Below are positions 1 to 10,328 of a DNA stretch of 64,000 nucleotides, piece after piece (the first letter of the stretch is position 1; every line of letters starts with the position of its first letter). A program made the translations under genes and the position numbers. The notes under the pieces were generated by a model that was not told the DNA's origin, did no database searches, and saw only the letters and a list, made by a program, of their open reading frames with translations. Origin of the DNA: Herbaspirillum sp. LeCh32-8 (GTDB lineage Bacteria > Pseudomonadota > Gammaproteobacteria > Burkholderiales > Burkholderiaceae_D); NCBI RefSeq assembly GCF_017814915.1, contig NZ_JAGIPZ010000015.1, positions 1 through 64,000 on the forward strand. Direction: 5' to 3'.

Positions 1-104
1 GCCGTGCGTCCAATCAATCCATCTTGTTCACAGGCGCCTGAACAAAGCCCCATCTCGTTCCCCGCAAATCAGATCAGACGGCAGCAAACAACGACAAACA
101 CCCA

Positions 105-133
105 ATAAAAAAGCCGGCTCGCGCCGGCTTTTC
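105..133 (-). terminator. Intrinsic terminator of the pagL-like gene
   Basis: An 8-bp perfect stem (AAGCCGGC/GCCGGCTT) with a 4-nt loop is followed on the minus strand by a run of T. It lies about 40 nt beyond the stop of the deacylase gene and could act in both directions. Confidence 0.8.
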
Positions 134-170
134 AACTCCCGCGAACCATACACTGGCTCGCCAGGCTTCA

Positions 171-725
171 TCAGAACTTGTACGCGACACGCGCCACTGC
201 GAAGTTCACGCCGCCGTTCGGCTGCTTGATGCCGCCGTTGGAGAAGTGTTGCAGGCGAACGCCGAGATCCAGGCCGTTGGCGAAGACATAGCCGGCGCCA
301 ACGTGGTCGCCGAACTGGAAGGCGGTCGACAGCACCTTGTCGTTGTTGCGGTACAGCTTGGAGAACAGGTGCACGCCGATGCCGGCTTCGCCGTAGAAAC
401 CGCGGCCGTCGTCACGCTGGAAGCGCAGCACCGGGGTCAGGCCGATGTCGGCCAGGTTGCCGCTGTTGTTGGTGTTGTTGTAGTGGTTCATGCGCCAGTT
501 GGCGATCGACACGTCCCAGTAGCCGCCGATGTGGGTGCCGTTGGACTGCCAGAAATTCCAGTTCGGGCCCCAGTTGAATTGCGCGCCCAGGCGAACCAGC
601 TGGGTGCTGTTGCCGGTGCCGTATTCCAGCGACATGCCGTCGATGGCGTAGCTCGGTGCTTGGACTGCGAGGGCAGCAACACCTGCGAATGCGATTTTGG
701 CGACCAGGCTCTTCAATGTAGTCAT
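171..725 (-). CDS. pagL: PagL-like lipid A 3-O-deacylase (outer-membrane)
   Basis: A 184-residue protein with a signal peptide ending near residue 24 (…APSYA) and a short beta-barrel ending in aromatic Phe. The HFSNGG motif near residues 160-165 matches the catalytic His and Ser of PagL, which removes the 3-O acyl chain of lipid A in the outer membrane. The third catalytic residue, a Glu about 12 residues after the Ser in Pseudomonas PagL, is not obvious here: the stretch reads PNGGVNFAV. The ATG was chosen because a purine-rich site (GAAAGAAAAC) precedes it and the signal peptide starts there. The gene stands alone with its own terminator. The family is clear; activity on lipid A is inference. 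Confidence 0.8.
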   Translation of the reverse strand: MTTLKSLVAKIAFAGVAALAVQAPSYAIDGMSLEYGTGNSTQLVRLGAQFNWGPNWNFWQSNGTHIGGYWDVSIANWRMNHYNNTNNSGNLADIGLTPVLRFQRDDGRGFYGEAGIGVHLFSKLYRNNDKVLSTAFQFGDHVGAGYVFANGLDLGVRLQHFSNGGIKQPNGGVNFAVARVAYKF

Positions 726-931
726 AGTGTTTTCTTTCGACACGTAAATATTATTGATGGATATCTCTACAAGGGGAATTCCGATGCAAGCCTTCCGGCT
801 CGCAATGACGCGATATTTTCTCACAATCATCAAGAACGCATACTCGCGTGTCTGTTTTTGACCAATAACGTCGCCGGGACAGTACGTTTATCGTCAACAG
901 TTGAATCGGGGAAAGAACCTCGCCGCCGCCG

Positions 932-2440
<1,509 letters not shown>

Positions 2441-2487
2441 GGCGTGTCTCCTTGTGATGTTGTTGTAATGCGGGGCGCCGGCAGGCC

Positions 2488-3396
2488 TCAGGGACGATAG
2501 CTGTATTCCAGGCGACCCGGCACATCCACGCGCACTGCCAGCAAGCAGCCGGACAGTGGATACTGTTGCAGCTCCTCCTCACTGCGGCCGTTGCGGCCCG
2601 TGGTGATGTAGAGCGTCTTCAGGTCGGGGCCGCCGAAGGCCACCATGGTCGGGCAGCGCGCCGGCAGGCGGATCTCCTGCAGGATCTCGCCGTGCGGCGA
2701 CAGGCGCAGCACGCGCCCGCCCTCGAACATCGCGCACCAGTAGGCGCCTTCGCTGTCTACCGCCGCGCCGTCGGGGCGACCGCCGTAGTCTGGCGAGGAC
2801 TTGTCGGCGTCGAACTGCCGTAGCAGGCGGCAATTGCCGGTGGCACCCGTGGCCAGGTCGTAGTCGTAGATGTTGATGCGGTGCGCCGGCGTATTGGAGT
2901 GGTACATCAGGCGCTGATCCGGGCTGAAGGCCACGCCGTTGGAGGTAGTCACCGGATGGTGCGCGTCGCGCAGCCGGTTGCGTTCGAAGCAGTACAGCGT
3001 GCCGGCTTCGCGGTCGCGCGGTTCATAGATGGTGCCGCACCAGAAGCGCCCCGAAGCGTCGCAGCGACCGTCGTTGAAGCGGATGCGCGTCATGTCGTAG
3101 GGCGCGTCCAGCATCGGCGTCAGCGCGCCGGTCTGGGTGTTGAGGTGCGACATGCCGGAGCGCAGCGCCACCACCAGGCCGCCTTGCGCATGCTTGACGA
3201 TGGCGCCCGGCTCTTGCGGCATGTCCCACGATCGGTGCCGGCCGCTGTCGGGGTGCAGGCCGTGCACTGCGCGCCCGGGAATGTCGATCCAGTACAGCGC
3301 GTTTTCTTCCGCATGCCATAGCGGCGATTCGCCCAGCAGCATGGGATGTGCGAAGGCGGTTTCTATCGTGTCGAAGCGATGGGCGTTGTCGGTCAT
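2488..3396 (-). CDS. SMP-30/gluconolactonase-family sugar lactonase
   Basis: A 302-residue six-bladed beta-propeller of the SMP-30/LRE family. Metal-binding motifs are visible: GESPLWH near the N-terminus (Glu), [11 protein letters not shown] (Asn) and [13 protein letters not shown] (Asp). Members hydrolyse aldono-1,4- or 1,5-lactones to aldonic acids in the cytoplasm. It lies directly after the aldonate-catabolic genes, so it probably opens the lactone made when the sugar is oxidised. A strong minus-strand terminator separates it from the upstream SDR gene, so it may have its own promoter or depend on readthrough. The start is set at the ATG giving MTDNAHR; an in-frame alternative lies 30 nt upstream. 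The substrate is inferred. Confidence 0.85.
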   Translation of the reverse strand: MTDNAHRFDTIETAFAHPMLLGESPLWHAEENALYWIDIPGRAVHGLHPDSGRHRSWDMPQEPGAIVKHAQGGLVVALRSGMSHLNTQTGALTPMLDAPYDMTRIRFNDGRCDASGRFWCGTIYEPRDREAGTLYCFERNRLRDAHHPVTTSNGVAFSPDQRLMYHSNTPAHRINIYDYDLATGATGNCRLLRQFDADKSSPDYGGRPDGAAVDSEGAYWCAMFEGGRVLRLSPHGEILQEIRLPARCPTMVAFGGPDLKTLYITTGRNGRSEEELQQYPLSGCLLAVRVDVPGRLEYSYRP

Positions 3397-3516
3397 GAGC
3401 GGGCGTGAGATGACGGAAAGGCACATTATGCGCCGTCAGGTGCGATTCACAAACCTAGGTCGCCGGCCCGCCATGGCAAGGATGAGCTGCAGAGATCAAC
3501 GCGGCAGGCGCTGCGC

Positions 3517-3547
3517 AAAAAAAAACGGCACGCGCCAGGCGTGCCGT
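3517..3547 (-). terminator. Strong intrinsic terminator after the aldonate operon
   Basis: A 9-bp perfect stem (ACGGCACGC/GCGTGCCGT) with a 5-nt loop is followed on the minus strand by nine T residues. It begins about 20 nt past the SDR stop codon, so the catabolic operon most likely ends here and the lactonase and glpK form a separate or readthrough-dependent unit. Confidence 0.9.
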
Positions 3548-3568
3548 CTTCATGCGTGCCGGGACGGA

Positions 3569-4333
3569 TCAGTTCGACCAGCCGCCGTCGATCATGTGGA
3601 TCGAGCCGGTGGTGAAGTTCGATTCGTCCGAGGCCAGGTACAGCGCCAGCGCGGCGACTTCCTCGGCCTTACCGATGCGGCCCATCGGCTGGCGGCCGAC
3701 GAAGGCGGCGCGCACGTCGGCTTCGGTCTTGCCGGTTTCCTTGGCCTGGGTGGCGATGCGCTGTTCCAGCGAGGGCGACTCGATGGTGCCCGGGCAGATG
3801 GCGTTGCAGCGCACGCCCTGCGCCACGAAGTCGGCCGCGACCGACTTGGTCAGGCCCACCACAGCGGCCTTGGAGGCGCCGTAGGCGAAGCGGTTGGCCA
3901 CGCCCTTGACGCTGGAGGCGGCCGAGGCGATGTTGACGATCGAGCCCGACTTCTTGGCCAGCATGCCCGGCAGCACCGCGCGGATGGTGTGGAACATGGC
4001 CTTGGCGTTGAGGTTGAACGAGAAGTCCCAAGACTTGTCGTCGCACTCCAGGATGTTGCCGGCGGCAACATAACCGGCGCAGTTGAACAGCACGTCGACG
4101 GTGCCGATCTCGGCCACCAGCGCCTTGATGGCGGCGTCGTCGGTCACGTCCAGCAGGCGGGTTTCCACGCCGGCGGTGCCGGCCAGCGCGTCCAGGTGCT
4201 GCTTGCTGATATCGGTGGCGATGACGCGCGCGCCTTCCTTGGCGAACATCAGGGTCGAGGCGCGGCCGATGCCTTGCGCGGCGGCGGTGATCAGTACGGT
4301 CTTGCCGGCGAGGCGTCCAGTGGATGCAGACAT
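3569..4333 (-). CDS. SDR dehydrogenase, probable 2-keto-3-deoxyaldonate 4-dehydrogenase
   Basis: A 254-residue classical short-chain dehydrogenase. The cofactor motif reads TAAAQGIG near residues 16-23, the NNAG-type motif is NCAG, the catalytic Ser lies in IASAASS, and the active site is YGASK. The Asp after the second beta-strand (IATDIS) favours NAD(H). Its neighbours (aldonate dehydratase, FAH hydrolase) match the set in which an SDR oxidises a 2-keto-3-deoxy acid to a 2,4-diketo acid, as described in Herbaspirillum huttiense. AAGGAA precedes the ATG and the FAH gene ends 16 nt upstream, so the two are co-transcribed. Oxidation of the free sugar is an alternative role. Confidence 0.85.
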   Translation of the reverse strand: MSASTGRLAGKTVLITAAAQGIGRASTLMFAKEGARVIATDISKQHLDALAGTAGVETRLLDVTDDAAIKALVAEIGTVDVLFNCAGYVAAGNILECDDKSWDFSFNLNAKAMFHTIRAVLPGMLAKKSGSIVNIASAASSVKGVANRFAYGASKAAVVGLTKSVAADFVAQGVRCNAICPGTIESPSLEQRIATQAKETGKTEADVRAAFVGRQPMGRIGKAEEVAALALYLASDESNFTTGSIHMIDGGWSN

Positions 4334-4349
4334 GTGTGTTCCTTTGTTA

Positions 4350-5525
4350 TCAGATGAGTTTGCGTTGCGCCAGGTTCTTGAACAGTGCGGTCAGGCCGAA
4401 GGTCCACGGCGCCGTCTTGTCGCTGAAGTTCACCGTGTTGACCAGCGCGCCCAGCTTGGGCGTGGCGATCGTCACGACGTCGGCGACCTGGTGCGTGAAG
4501 CCCTGGCCGGGGCCGAAACGATCCTGGGTCGGGGCGAACATCGTGCCCAGGAACAGCACCAGCCCGTCCGGATATTGATGGTTGGGGCCGATCGCGTGTT
4601 CCACCAGTTGCAGCGGATCGCGGCTGATCATGGACATCGAGCTGCTGCCCTTGAGCGTGAAGCCTTCGGTGCCGTCGACCCGCATTGTAAGTTCGGCGCG
4701 GCGCACGTCGTCAATTGAAAAGTTTGCGTCGAACAGACGAATAAAAGGCCCGACCGCGCAAGAGGCGTTGTTGTCCTTGGCCTTGCCCAGCAGCAGGGCG
4801 CTGCGGCCCTCGAAGTCGCGCAGGTTGACGTCGTTGCCCAGCGTGGTGCCGACGACGCGGCCAGCGCTGTTGATGGCCAGGACGATTTCCGGTTCCGGGT
4901 TGTTCCATACCGACTTCGGGTGGATGCCTACCTCGTCGCCCAGGCCCACCGACGACATCGGCTGCGCCTTGGTGAAGATCTCGGCATCCGGGCCGATACC
5001 CACCTCCAGGTACTGCGACCACACGCCTTGCTCCAGCAGCACGTCTTTGAGCTTGGCCGCCTCGGGCGAACCCGGCACCACGCTGGAGAGATTGTCGCCG
5101 ATCACGGCGGTGATGGCCTTGCGTACCGATTCCGCCTTGGCCGCGTCGCCGCGTGCCTGTTCCTCGATCACGCGCTCCAGCATGCTGGCCACGAAGGTCA
5201 CGCCGCTGGCCTTGACCGCCTGCAGGTCGATCGGCGCCAGCAGCCAGGGCTTGGCGGTGTCGCGCTTCGTGGCGTCGGCATTGTCCAGCAGCGCCTGCAG
5301 CGACGCCAGTCGCGGCAGAGCGCCGGCGGCCTTCACGGCAGCGGCCGGGTCTTCCAGTTCCAGCAGCTGGCTGGAAGTAGCCGCCACCTGGGTCAGGTCA
5401 TACACGCCGTCGGCGTCGACCTTGACCAGCACCGGGCCGACATTGGGCTGCCAGATGCGGCCGATCAGCGTGGCTTGCGCGTGGTCCTCAGGCAGGTGCG
5501 CCTGGATCGTGAAAGTGTGGGCCAT
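4350..5525 (-). CDS. Fumarylacetoacetate hydrolase-family protein, probable 2,4-diketo-3-deoxyaldonate hydrolase
   Basis: A 391-residue protein with a C-terminal FAH-fold domain. Candidate metal ligands lie in NPEPEIV (about residues 260-275) and further on in GNDVNLRDFEGR. FAH-fold enzymes split C-C bonds next to ketones or act as decarboxylases or dehydratases. Placed between the SDR and the UxaA-type dehydratase, it probably hydrolyses the 2,4-diketo-3-deoxy acid to pyruvate plus glycolate (pentose) or lactate (6-deoxyhexose). The ATG has an excellent AAGGAG site 8 nt upstream; the longer open frame before it lacks signals. A hairpin with a T-rich tail lies upstream, which may reduce transcription into this gene. 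Confidence 0.8.
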   Translation of the reverse strand: MAHTFTIQAHLPEDHAQATLIGRIWQPNVGPVLVKVDADGVYDLTQVAATSSQLLELEDPAAAVKAAGALPRLASLQALLDNADATKRDTAKPWLLAPIDLQAVKASGVTFVASMLERVIEEQARGDAAKAESVRKAITAVIGDNLSSVVPGSPEAAKLKDVLLEQGVWSQYLEVGIGPDAEIFTKAQPMSSVGLGDEVGIHPKSVWNNPEPEIVLAINSAGRVVGTTLGNDVNLRDFEGRSALLLGKAKDNNASCAVGPFIRLFDANFSIDDVRRAELTMRVDGTEGFTLKGSSSMSMISRDPLQLVEHAIGPNHQYPDGLVLFLGTMFAPTQDRFGPGQGFTHQVADVVTIATPKLGALVNTVNFSDKTAPWTFGLTALFKNLAQRKLI

Positions 5526-5682
5526 ATTCTTAACTCCTTGGTTGTTGAGGCGAAGCGTCCCGCCGGACGATTCAGGCGCGGACGGATAAAGCGGATCAAA
5601 CTGGCTGTTGGCGTAACCGCTGGCAAAGCGTCCTTGAGGGGGAAGAAGGGCGCTTTGCCGGATGCTGCACCGGCATGGCAGA

Positions 5683-5720
5683 AAGCAAAACTGCCGTTGG
5701 CAGGAATACGCCAACGGCAG
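5683..5720 (-). terminator. Intercistronic hairpin with T-rich tail (partial terminator)
   Basis: An 11-bp perfect stem (CTGCCGTTGGC and its complement, 8-nt loop) begins 15 nt after the dehydratase stop. On the minus strand it is followed by TTTTGCTTT. It sits inside an apparent operon, so leaky termination or protection of the upstream message is likely. Confidence 0.65.
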
Positions 5721-5735
5721 CAGGGACAACGACGA

Positions 5736-7271
5736 TCAGGTGTACACGCCGATGTGCCAGGGTACGAACTCATCCTGGCCGTATCCGTGCAATTCGCTCT
5801 TGGTCTTCTTGCCGGACGCGGTGTCGAGGATCATCTGGAAGAAGCGCGCCCCGACTTCCTGGGGTGAGACATTACCGTCGGCGATCTCGCCGCAGTTGAT
5901 GTCCATGTCTTCTTCTTGACGCTGCCACAGCGCGGTGTTGGTCGCCAGTTTCAGCGACGGCGACGGCGCGCAGCCATAGGCCGAACCGCGGCCGGTGGTG
6001 AAGCAGATCATGTTGGCGCCGCCGGCGACCTGGCCGGTGGCCGAGATCGGGTCATAGCCCGGGGTGTCCATGAACACGAAGCCCTTGGCCGTCACGGTTT
6101 CGGCGTACTTATAGACGTCCACCAGGTTGGTGGTGCCGCCCTTGGCCACTGCACCCAGCGACTTCTCCAGGATGGTGGTCAGGCCGCCGGCCTTGTTCCC
6201 GGCCGAGGGGTTGTTGTTCATCTCGGCGTCGTTCTTGCGGCAATATTCTTCCCACCAGTCGATGCGCGCCAGCAGCTTTTCGCCGACTTCCGGCGACACC
6301 GCGCGGCGCGTCAGCAGGTGTTCGGCGCCGTAGATCTCGGGGGTCTCCGAGAGGATTGCCGTGCCGCCGTGGCGCACCAGCAGGTCGACCGCCGCGCCCA
6401 GCGCCGGGTTGGCGGTGATGCCCGAATAGCCGTCGGAACCGCCGCATTGCAGGCCCAGCGTCAGGTGCTTGGCCGGCACCGGCTCGCGCTGGATGGCATT
6501 GGCCTTGGGCAGCATCTTCTTGATCTTCTCGATACCCAGCGCCACCGTCTTGGCGGTGCCGCCGGTGCTCTGGATGGTGAAGGTGTGGAAGTATTCGCCT
6601 TCCTTCAGATCGTGGCTTTCCATCAGGCCGGAGATCTGGTTGGTCTCGCAACCCAGGCCCACCACCAGCACGGCGGCGAAGTTGGGATGCTTGGCGTAGC
6701 CGGCCAGCGTGCGGCGCAGGATCTGCAGCGGCTCGCCGGCCGAGTCCACCGCGCAGCCCAGGCCGTGGGTCAGCGCCACCACGCCGTCGACGTTGGGGAA
6801 GGCCGCCAGCGCTTCCGGATGGATATCGCGGCGGAAGTAATCGGCGATGGCGCGCGCGGCGGTGGCCGAGCAGTTCACCGAAGTCAGCACGCCGATGTAG
6901 TTGCGGGTGGCCACGCGTCCGTCCGGACGCACGATACCCATGAAGGTGGCCGGCGTCTCGACGAAATCGACCGGTTTGACGTCGGCGCCGAAGTGGTGCT
7001 CGCGTGAAAATTCCGCCATCGCCAGATTGTGCGTATGCACGTGCTGGCCCGGCTCGATGGCTTGGCTGGCGGTGCCGATGATCTGGCCATAGCGCTTGAC
7101 CGGTTCGCCCACGGCGATGGCGCGGGTGGCCATCTTGTGTCCTGCGGGAATGAGGCCTTGTACCTTCAGGCCGCCTTCCTCTGGCAAAACCGTGCCGGAG
7201 ATGAGCTGCCGGCGCGCAATGACGACATCATCGACAGGATTCAATCGAATGATGGGAGAAATAGCTGTCAT
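5736..7271 (-). CDS. UxaA/altronate dehydratase-family aldonate dehydratase (probable D-arabinonate dehydratase)
   Basis: A 511-residue protein of the UxaA family: an N-terminal SAF-like domain (about residues 1-100) followed by the large catalytic region with MGIVRPDGRVATRNYIGV, GLGCETNQ and LQCGGSDGYSGITANPA. The family removes water from sugar acids (altronate, galactarate) to give 2-keto-3-deoxy acids and needs a divalent metal. In H. huttiense a UxaA-family member in a similar cluster acts on D-arabinonate (recalled from the literature), which is the best guess here; altronate or L-fuconate remain possible. The start gives MTAISPIIRLNP; the longer frame upstream has weaker signals. Confidence 0.85.
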   Translation of the reverse strand: MTAISPIIRLNPVDDVVIARRQLISGTVLPEEGGLKVQGLIPAGHKMATRAIAVGEPVKRYGQIIGTASQAIEPGQHVHTHNLAMAEFSREHHFGADVKPVDFVETPATFMGIVRPDGRVATRNYIGVLTSVNCSATAARAIADYFRRDIHPEALAAFPNVDGVVALTHGLGCAVDSAGEPLQILRRTLAGYAKHPNFAAVLVVGLGCETNQISGLMESHDLKEGEYFHTFTIQSTGGTAKTVALGIEKIKKMLPKANAIQREPVPAKHLTLGLQCGGSDGYSGITANPALGAAVDLLVRHGGTAILSETPEIYGAEHLLTRRAVSPEVGEKLLARIDWWEEYCRKNDAEMNNNPSAGNKAGGLTTILEKSLGAVAKGGTTNLVDVYKYAETVTAKGFVFMDTPGYDPISATGQVAGGANMICFTTGRGSAYGCAPSPSLKLATNTALWQRQEEDMDINCGEIADGNVSPQEVGARFFQMILDTASGKKTKSELHGYGQDEFVPWHIGVYT

Positions 7272-7315
7272 GATGATCTCGGTGAAAGCGTTGCGAAATC
7301 CGGTGTGGACTTCGG

Positions 7316-7349
7316 GCATGCCGCGCTGCATGAAGAATGCGCGGCATGC
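7316..7349 (-). repeat. Perfect 11-bp inverted repeat downstream of the binding-protein gene
   Basis: GCATGCCGCGC and its exact complement flank a 12-nt loop, 22 nt after the binding-protein stop on the minus strand. There is no T-tract, so it looks like an mRNA-stabilising 3' hairpin, as often follows abundant periplasmic binding proteins, rather than a terminator. Confidence 0.7.
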
Positions 7350-7371
7350 ATAAAGGGTACAACCCGGTAAA

Positions 7372-8178
7372 TTACTTTGCAGCGAACTGCGACAGGTCAG
7401 GCATCGGGCTGCCGACGTTGCGCTGGTAGATGTCGGCCAGCTTGCCGTTCTTCACGTTGGCGGCGATCCAGTCGTTGAGCCACTTTTCCAGTGCCGGCTC
7501 GTTCTTGCGGATGCCGATGGCGTAGGGGATGTCCTTGATGGCGAACTTGGTTTCCAGGTTCTTGGACGGATTCTGCTTGGCCACGGCTGAGGCCAGCGAG
7601 TTCGGGGTGCAGAACGCATCCACTTGGCCCGACACGATGGCCGCAGTCACGGTAGCGTCGTCGTCAAAGCGCACGATGTTGGTGCCCTTGGGCGCCAGCG
7701 GGGTCAGCAGGGAATCCTGCATGTTGCCGCGCACGACAGCCACGCGCTTGCCGGTCAGGTCGTTGATGCTCTTGATGTTTTCGCCCTTCGGCGCGGCCAC
7801 CACGAACTGCGACGCGCCGTACGGTTGCGTGAAGCCGACCACCTTCTGGCGCTCCGGGGTGATGGAGAACGACGCGATCACCATGTCGGCCTTGCCGGTC
7901 ATCAGGAAGGGGATGCGGTTGGGGCCGGTCACCTGCACGATTTCCAGTTCCACGCCCATGTCCTTGGCCAGCGCCTTGGCGGTCTCCACGTCGGAGCCTT
8001 CCGGTTCCATCTTGGCGTTGGTGCGGCCGAACGGCGGCGCGCCCAGGTCGATGGCGATCAGCACCTTCTTGCGGGCCTTGATGTCGGCCAGCGTGTCGGC
8101 GTGTACGACCTGTGCGAAACAGGCTACGCCCAGCATCACGGCTGCGGCTTTTTTTGTGAAATTCAACAAGGTTTTCAT
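7372..8178 (-). CDS. ABC transporter substrate-binding protein, polar amino-acid type (family 3)
   Basis: A 268-residue periplasmic binding protein with a signal peptide ending near residue 28 (…AQVVHA). The mature protein starts DTLADIKARKKVLIAIDLG and carries family-3 hallmarks such as GSDVETAKALAKDMGVELE and PFLMTGKADMVIASFSITPERQK. The family usually binds polar amino acids. Here it lies in a sugar-acid catabolic operon with its own permeases and ATPase, so it may instead bind an aldonate or lactone. AGGAG precedes the ATG, which was chosen over a long upstream extension without a signal peptide. A stem-loop follows the stop. The ligand is unproven. Confidence 0.88.
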   Translation of the reverse strand: MKTLLNFTKKAAAVMLGVACFAQVVHADTLADIKARKKVLIAIDLGAPPFGRTNAKMEPEGSDVETAKALAKDMGVELEIVQVTGPNRIPFLMTGKADMVIASFSITPERQKVVGFTQPYGASQFVVAAPKGENIKSINDLTGKRVAVVRGNMQDSLLTPLAPKGTNIVRFDDDATVTAAIVSGQVDAFCTPNSLASAVAKQNPSKNLETKFAIKDIPYAIGIRKNEPALEKWLNDWIAANVKNGKLADIYQRNVGSPMPDLSQFAAK

Positions 8179-8266
8179 TGATGTCTCCTGAGATGAAAAG
8201 TACTGCTTTGGTACAGCTTGAGAATGAATCGCTCTCGTGCAATATCGGCCCGGTCGCTTGCGGCGA

Positions 8267-9001
8267 TCACAGGTCGCTGGATACGAACTTCTGCAGCTCG
8301 GCGGTCTTGGGGTTGGAGAACAGCTCGTCCGGCGGGCCGATCTCCCAGACCTGGCCCTGGTGCATGAACACCAGCACGTCGGCCAGCTTGCGCGCAAACG
8401 CCATTTCGTGCGTCACCAGCACCATGGTCATGCCGTCGCGCGCCAGGTCTTCCATCACCTTCAGCACTTCGGCCGTCAGTTCCGGATCCAGCGCCGAGGT
8501 CACTTCGTCGAACAGCATCAGCTCGGGCGCCATCGCCAGTGAGCGGGCGATCGCCACGCGCTGCGCCTGGCCGCCGGAGAGCTGCTCGGGATAGGCTTCC
8601 TTCTTGTTGTCCAGGCCCACCAGCGTGAGCACCTTGTGCGCGATTTTCTTGGCTTCGTCGACCGACATCTTCTTGATGGTCGTCAACGCCAGCGTGATGT
8701 TGCGTTCCACGGTCAGGTGCGGGAACAGGTTGTAGCTCTGGAACACGATGCCGACCTGCTTGCGCAGTTCGCGCAGGTTGAGCTTGTCGGGATGATGGAT
8801 GTCGTGGCCGCAGACGTTGATGTCGCCGCCGTCCACCTTCTCCAGGCCGTTCAGGCAGCGCAGCAGGGTGCTCTTGCCGGAACCGCTGCGGCCGATGATG
8901 GCCACCATCTGGCCCTTCTGCACATCCAGCGAGACGCCGTTCAACACCTTGTTCGTGCCGAAGCTCTTGTGCAGGTCCTTGATCTTAACGATTGCTGACA
9001 T
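8267..9001 (-). CDS. ABC transporter ATP-binding protein, polar amino-acid type
   Basis: A 244-residue ATPase of the GlnQ/HisP group. Walker A reads GRSGSGKST (about residues 38-46), the Q-loop VFQSYNLFPHLT, the signature LSGGQAQR, Walker B LMLFDEVTSALDP, and the switch His VTHEM. It powers the importer whose two permeases lie just upstream. Its ATG overlaps the end of the permease gene by 17 nt, a sign of translational coupling. Its job in sugar-acid uptake is inferred from the operon. Confidence 0.93.
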   Translation of the reverse strand: MSAIVKIKDLHKSFGTNKVLNGVSLDVQKGQMVAIIGRSGSGKSTLLRCLNGLEKVDGGDINVCGHDIHHPDKLNLRELRKQVGIVFQSYNLFPHLTVERNITLALTTIKKMSVDEAKKIAHKVLTLVGLDNKKEAYPEQLSGGQAQRVAIARSLAMAPELMLFDEVTSALDPELTAEVLKVMEDLARDGMTMVLVTHEMAFARKLADVLVFMHQGQVWEIGPPDELFSNPKTAELQKFVSSDL

Positions 9002-9635
9002 TCAATTTCCTTTCGAAATGCTTGGAGAGCGCCGACAGCGGATAGCAGAGGCAGAAGTAAATCAGCGCTACGCAGCCGAACACGGTGAACGGCTGGAAAG
9101 TCGAGTTGTTGATGATCTGGCCGGCGCGGGCCAAGTCGACGAAGCCGATCACCGAGGCCAGCGAGGTGTTCTTCACGATCTGCACCATGAAGCCCACGGT
9201 GGGCGGGGTGGCGATCTTGACGGCCTGCGGCAGGATCACCTTGGTGAGCTGCTCGAAGCGGTTGAAGCCCAGGCATTCGGAAGCTTCCCACTGGGTCTTG
9301 GGCACCGCCTGGATGCAGCCGCGCCAGATTTCGCCGAGGAAGGCCGCGCAGTAGATCGCAAACGAAATGCCGGCGGCGACCAGCGGCGTCAGCTTGAAGC
9401 CGGCAATCGCCAGGCCGAAGTAGGCCACGAACAGGATCACCAGCAGCGGGATACCCTGCACCACCTGGATGTACCAGCTGGCGATGGAGCGCAGCGCCTT
9501 GTTGGGCGACACGCGCCACAGCGCGATCACGATGCCGGCCACGCCGCCGAACACGAAGGCCACCAGCGACAGCACCACGGTCCAGACGGCGGCCTGCAGC
9601 AGGTATTCAACGTGGAGGAAGGAAAATGAATTCAC
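8985..9635 (-). CDS. ABC transporter permease, polar amino-acid type (second permease)
   Basis: A 216-residue inner-membrane permease of the HisM/HisQ group. The EAA-type cytoplasmic loop is seen as EASECLGFNRFEQLTKVILPQA, here split for length as EASECLGFNRF and TKVILPQA, and it contacts the ATPase. Several hydrophobic spans are visible. The GTG start has GGAG five nt upstream. It follows the other permease by 9 nt and overlaps the ATPase gene. It forms a heterodimeric channel with its neighbour. Confidence 0.9.
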   Translation of the reverse strand: MNSFSFLHVEYLLQAAVWTVVLSLVAFVFGGVAGIVIALWRVSPNKALRSIASWYIQVVQGIPLLVILFVAYFGLAIAGFKLTPLVAAGISFAIYCAAFLGEIWRGCIQAVPKTQWEASECLGFNRFEQLTKVILPQAVKIATPPTVGFMVQIVKNTSLASVIGFVDLARAGQIINNSTFQPFTVFGCVALIYFCLCYPLSALSKHFERKLNVSNR

Positions 9636-9644
9636 GTGCTCTCC

Positions 9645-10328
9645 TTACAGATTGGTGCCGAGCTTGCGCTTGCGCACGAAGGCGATCTGGCTGATCAGCC
9701 AGAATGCCGCGCGGAACAGGAAGGACAGCGCCAGGTAGGCCACCGCAATGACCGCATACACCTCGAAGCTGCGGAAGGTTTCCGACTGCACCAGGTTGGC
9801 GGTGGCGGTCAGCTCCTCGGCCGAGATCTGCGAGGTGATCGACGAAGCCAGCATCAGCAGGATGAACTGGCTGGTCAGCGACGGATAAACGCGCTCCACC
9901 GCAGGCAGCAGCACCACGTGCCAGTACACGTGCAGCTTGGACATGCCCAGGCACTCGGCCGCTTCAATCTGGCCGGGATGGATGGAGTTGATGCCGGCGC
10001 GCATGATCTCGGTGGTGTAGGCGCCGACGTTGACCGTCAGCGCAATCACCGCCGCGGTTTCGGCTGTCAGCTTCCAGCCGATACTGGCCAGGCCGAAGAA
10101 CACCAGGAACACCTGCACCAGCAGCGGGGTGTTGCGGATGATTTCGACATAAGCCTTCACCAGGCCGTGCAGCAGCCAGTTCTTGCTCTTGTAGGCGATC
10201 GCGCACAAGGTGCCGAGCACGAAGCCGAGCACGATCGACAGGGCGGAGAGCTGTATCGTCAACCAGGCGCCCACCAGCAGGCGATCCCAGTTGGCGAACA
10301 CGCTCATGAAATCGAATGTGTAATTCAT
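9645..10328 (-). CDS. ABC transporter permease, polar amino-acid type (first permease)
   Basis: A 227-residue permease of the same family, with spans such as ALSIVLGFVLGTLCAI and the EAA loop EAAECLGMSKLHVYWHVVL. The conserved IRNTPLLVQVFLVFFGL segment is typical of polar amino-acid permeases. It starts with ATG about 270 bp after the AraD1 gene and ends 9 nt before the second permease, so the two are translated from one message. Confidence 0.9.
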   Translation of the reverse strand: MNYTFDFMSVFANWDRLLVGAWLTIQLSALSIVLGFVLGTLCAIAYKSKNWLLHGLVKAYVEIIRNTPLLVQVFLVFFGLASIGWKLTAETAAVIALTVNVGAYTTEIMRAGINSIHPGQIEAAECLGMSKLHVYWHVVLLPAVERVYPSLTSQFILLMLASSITSQISAEELTATANLVQSETFRSFEVYAVIAVAYLALSFLFRAAFWLISQIAFVRKRKLGTNL

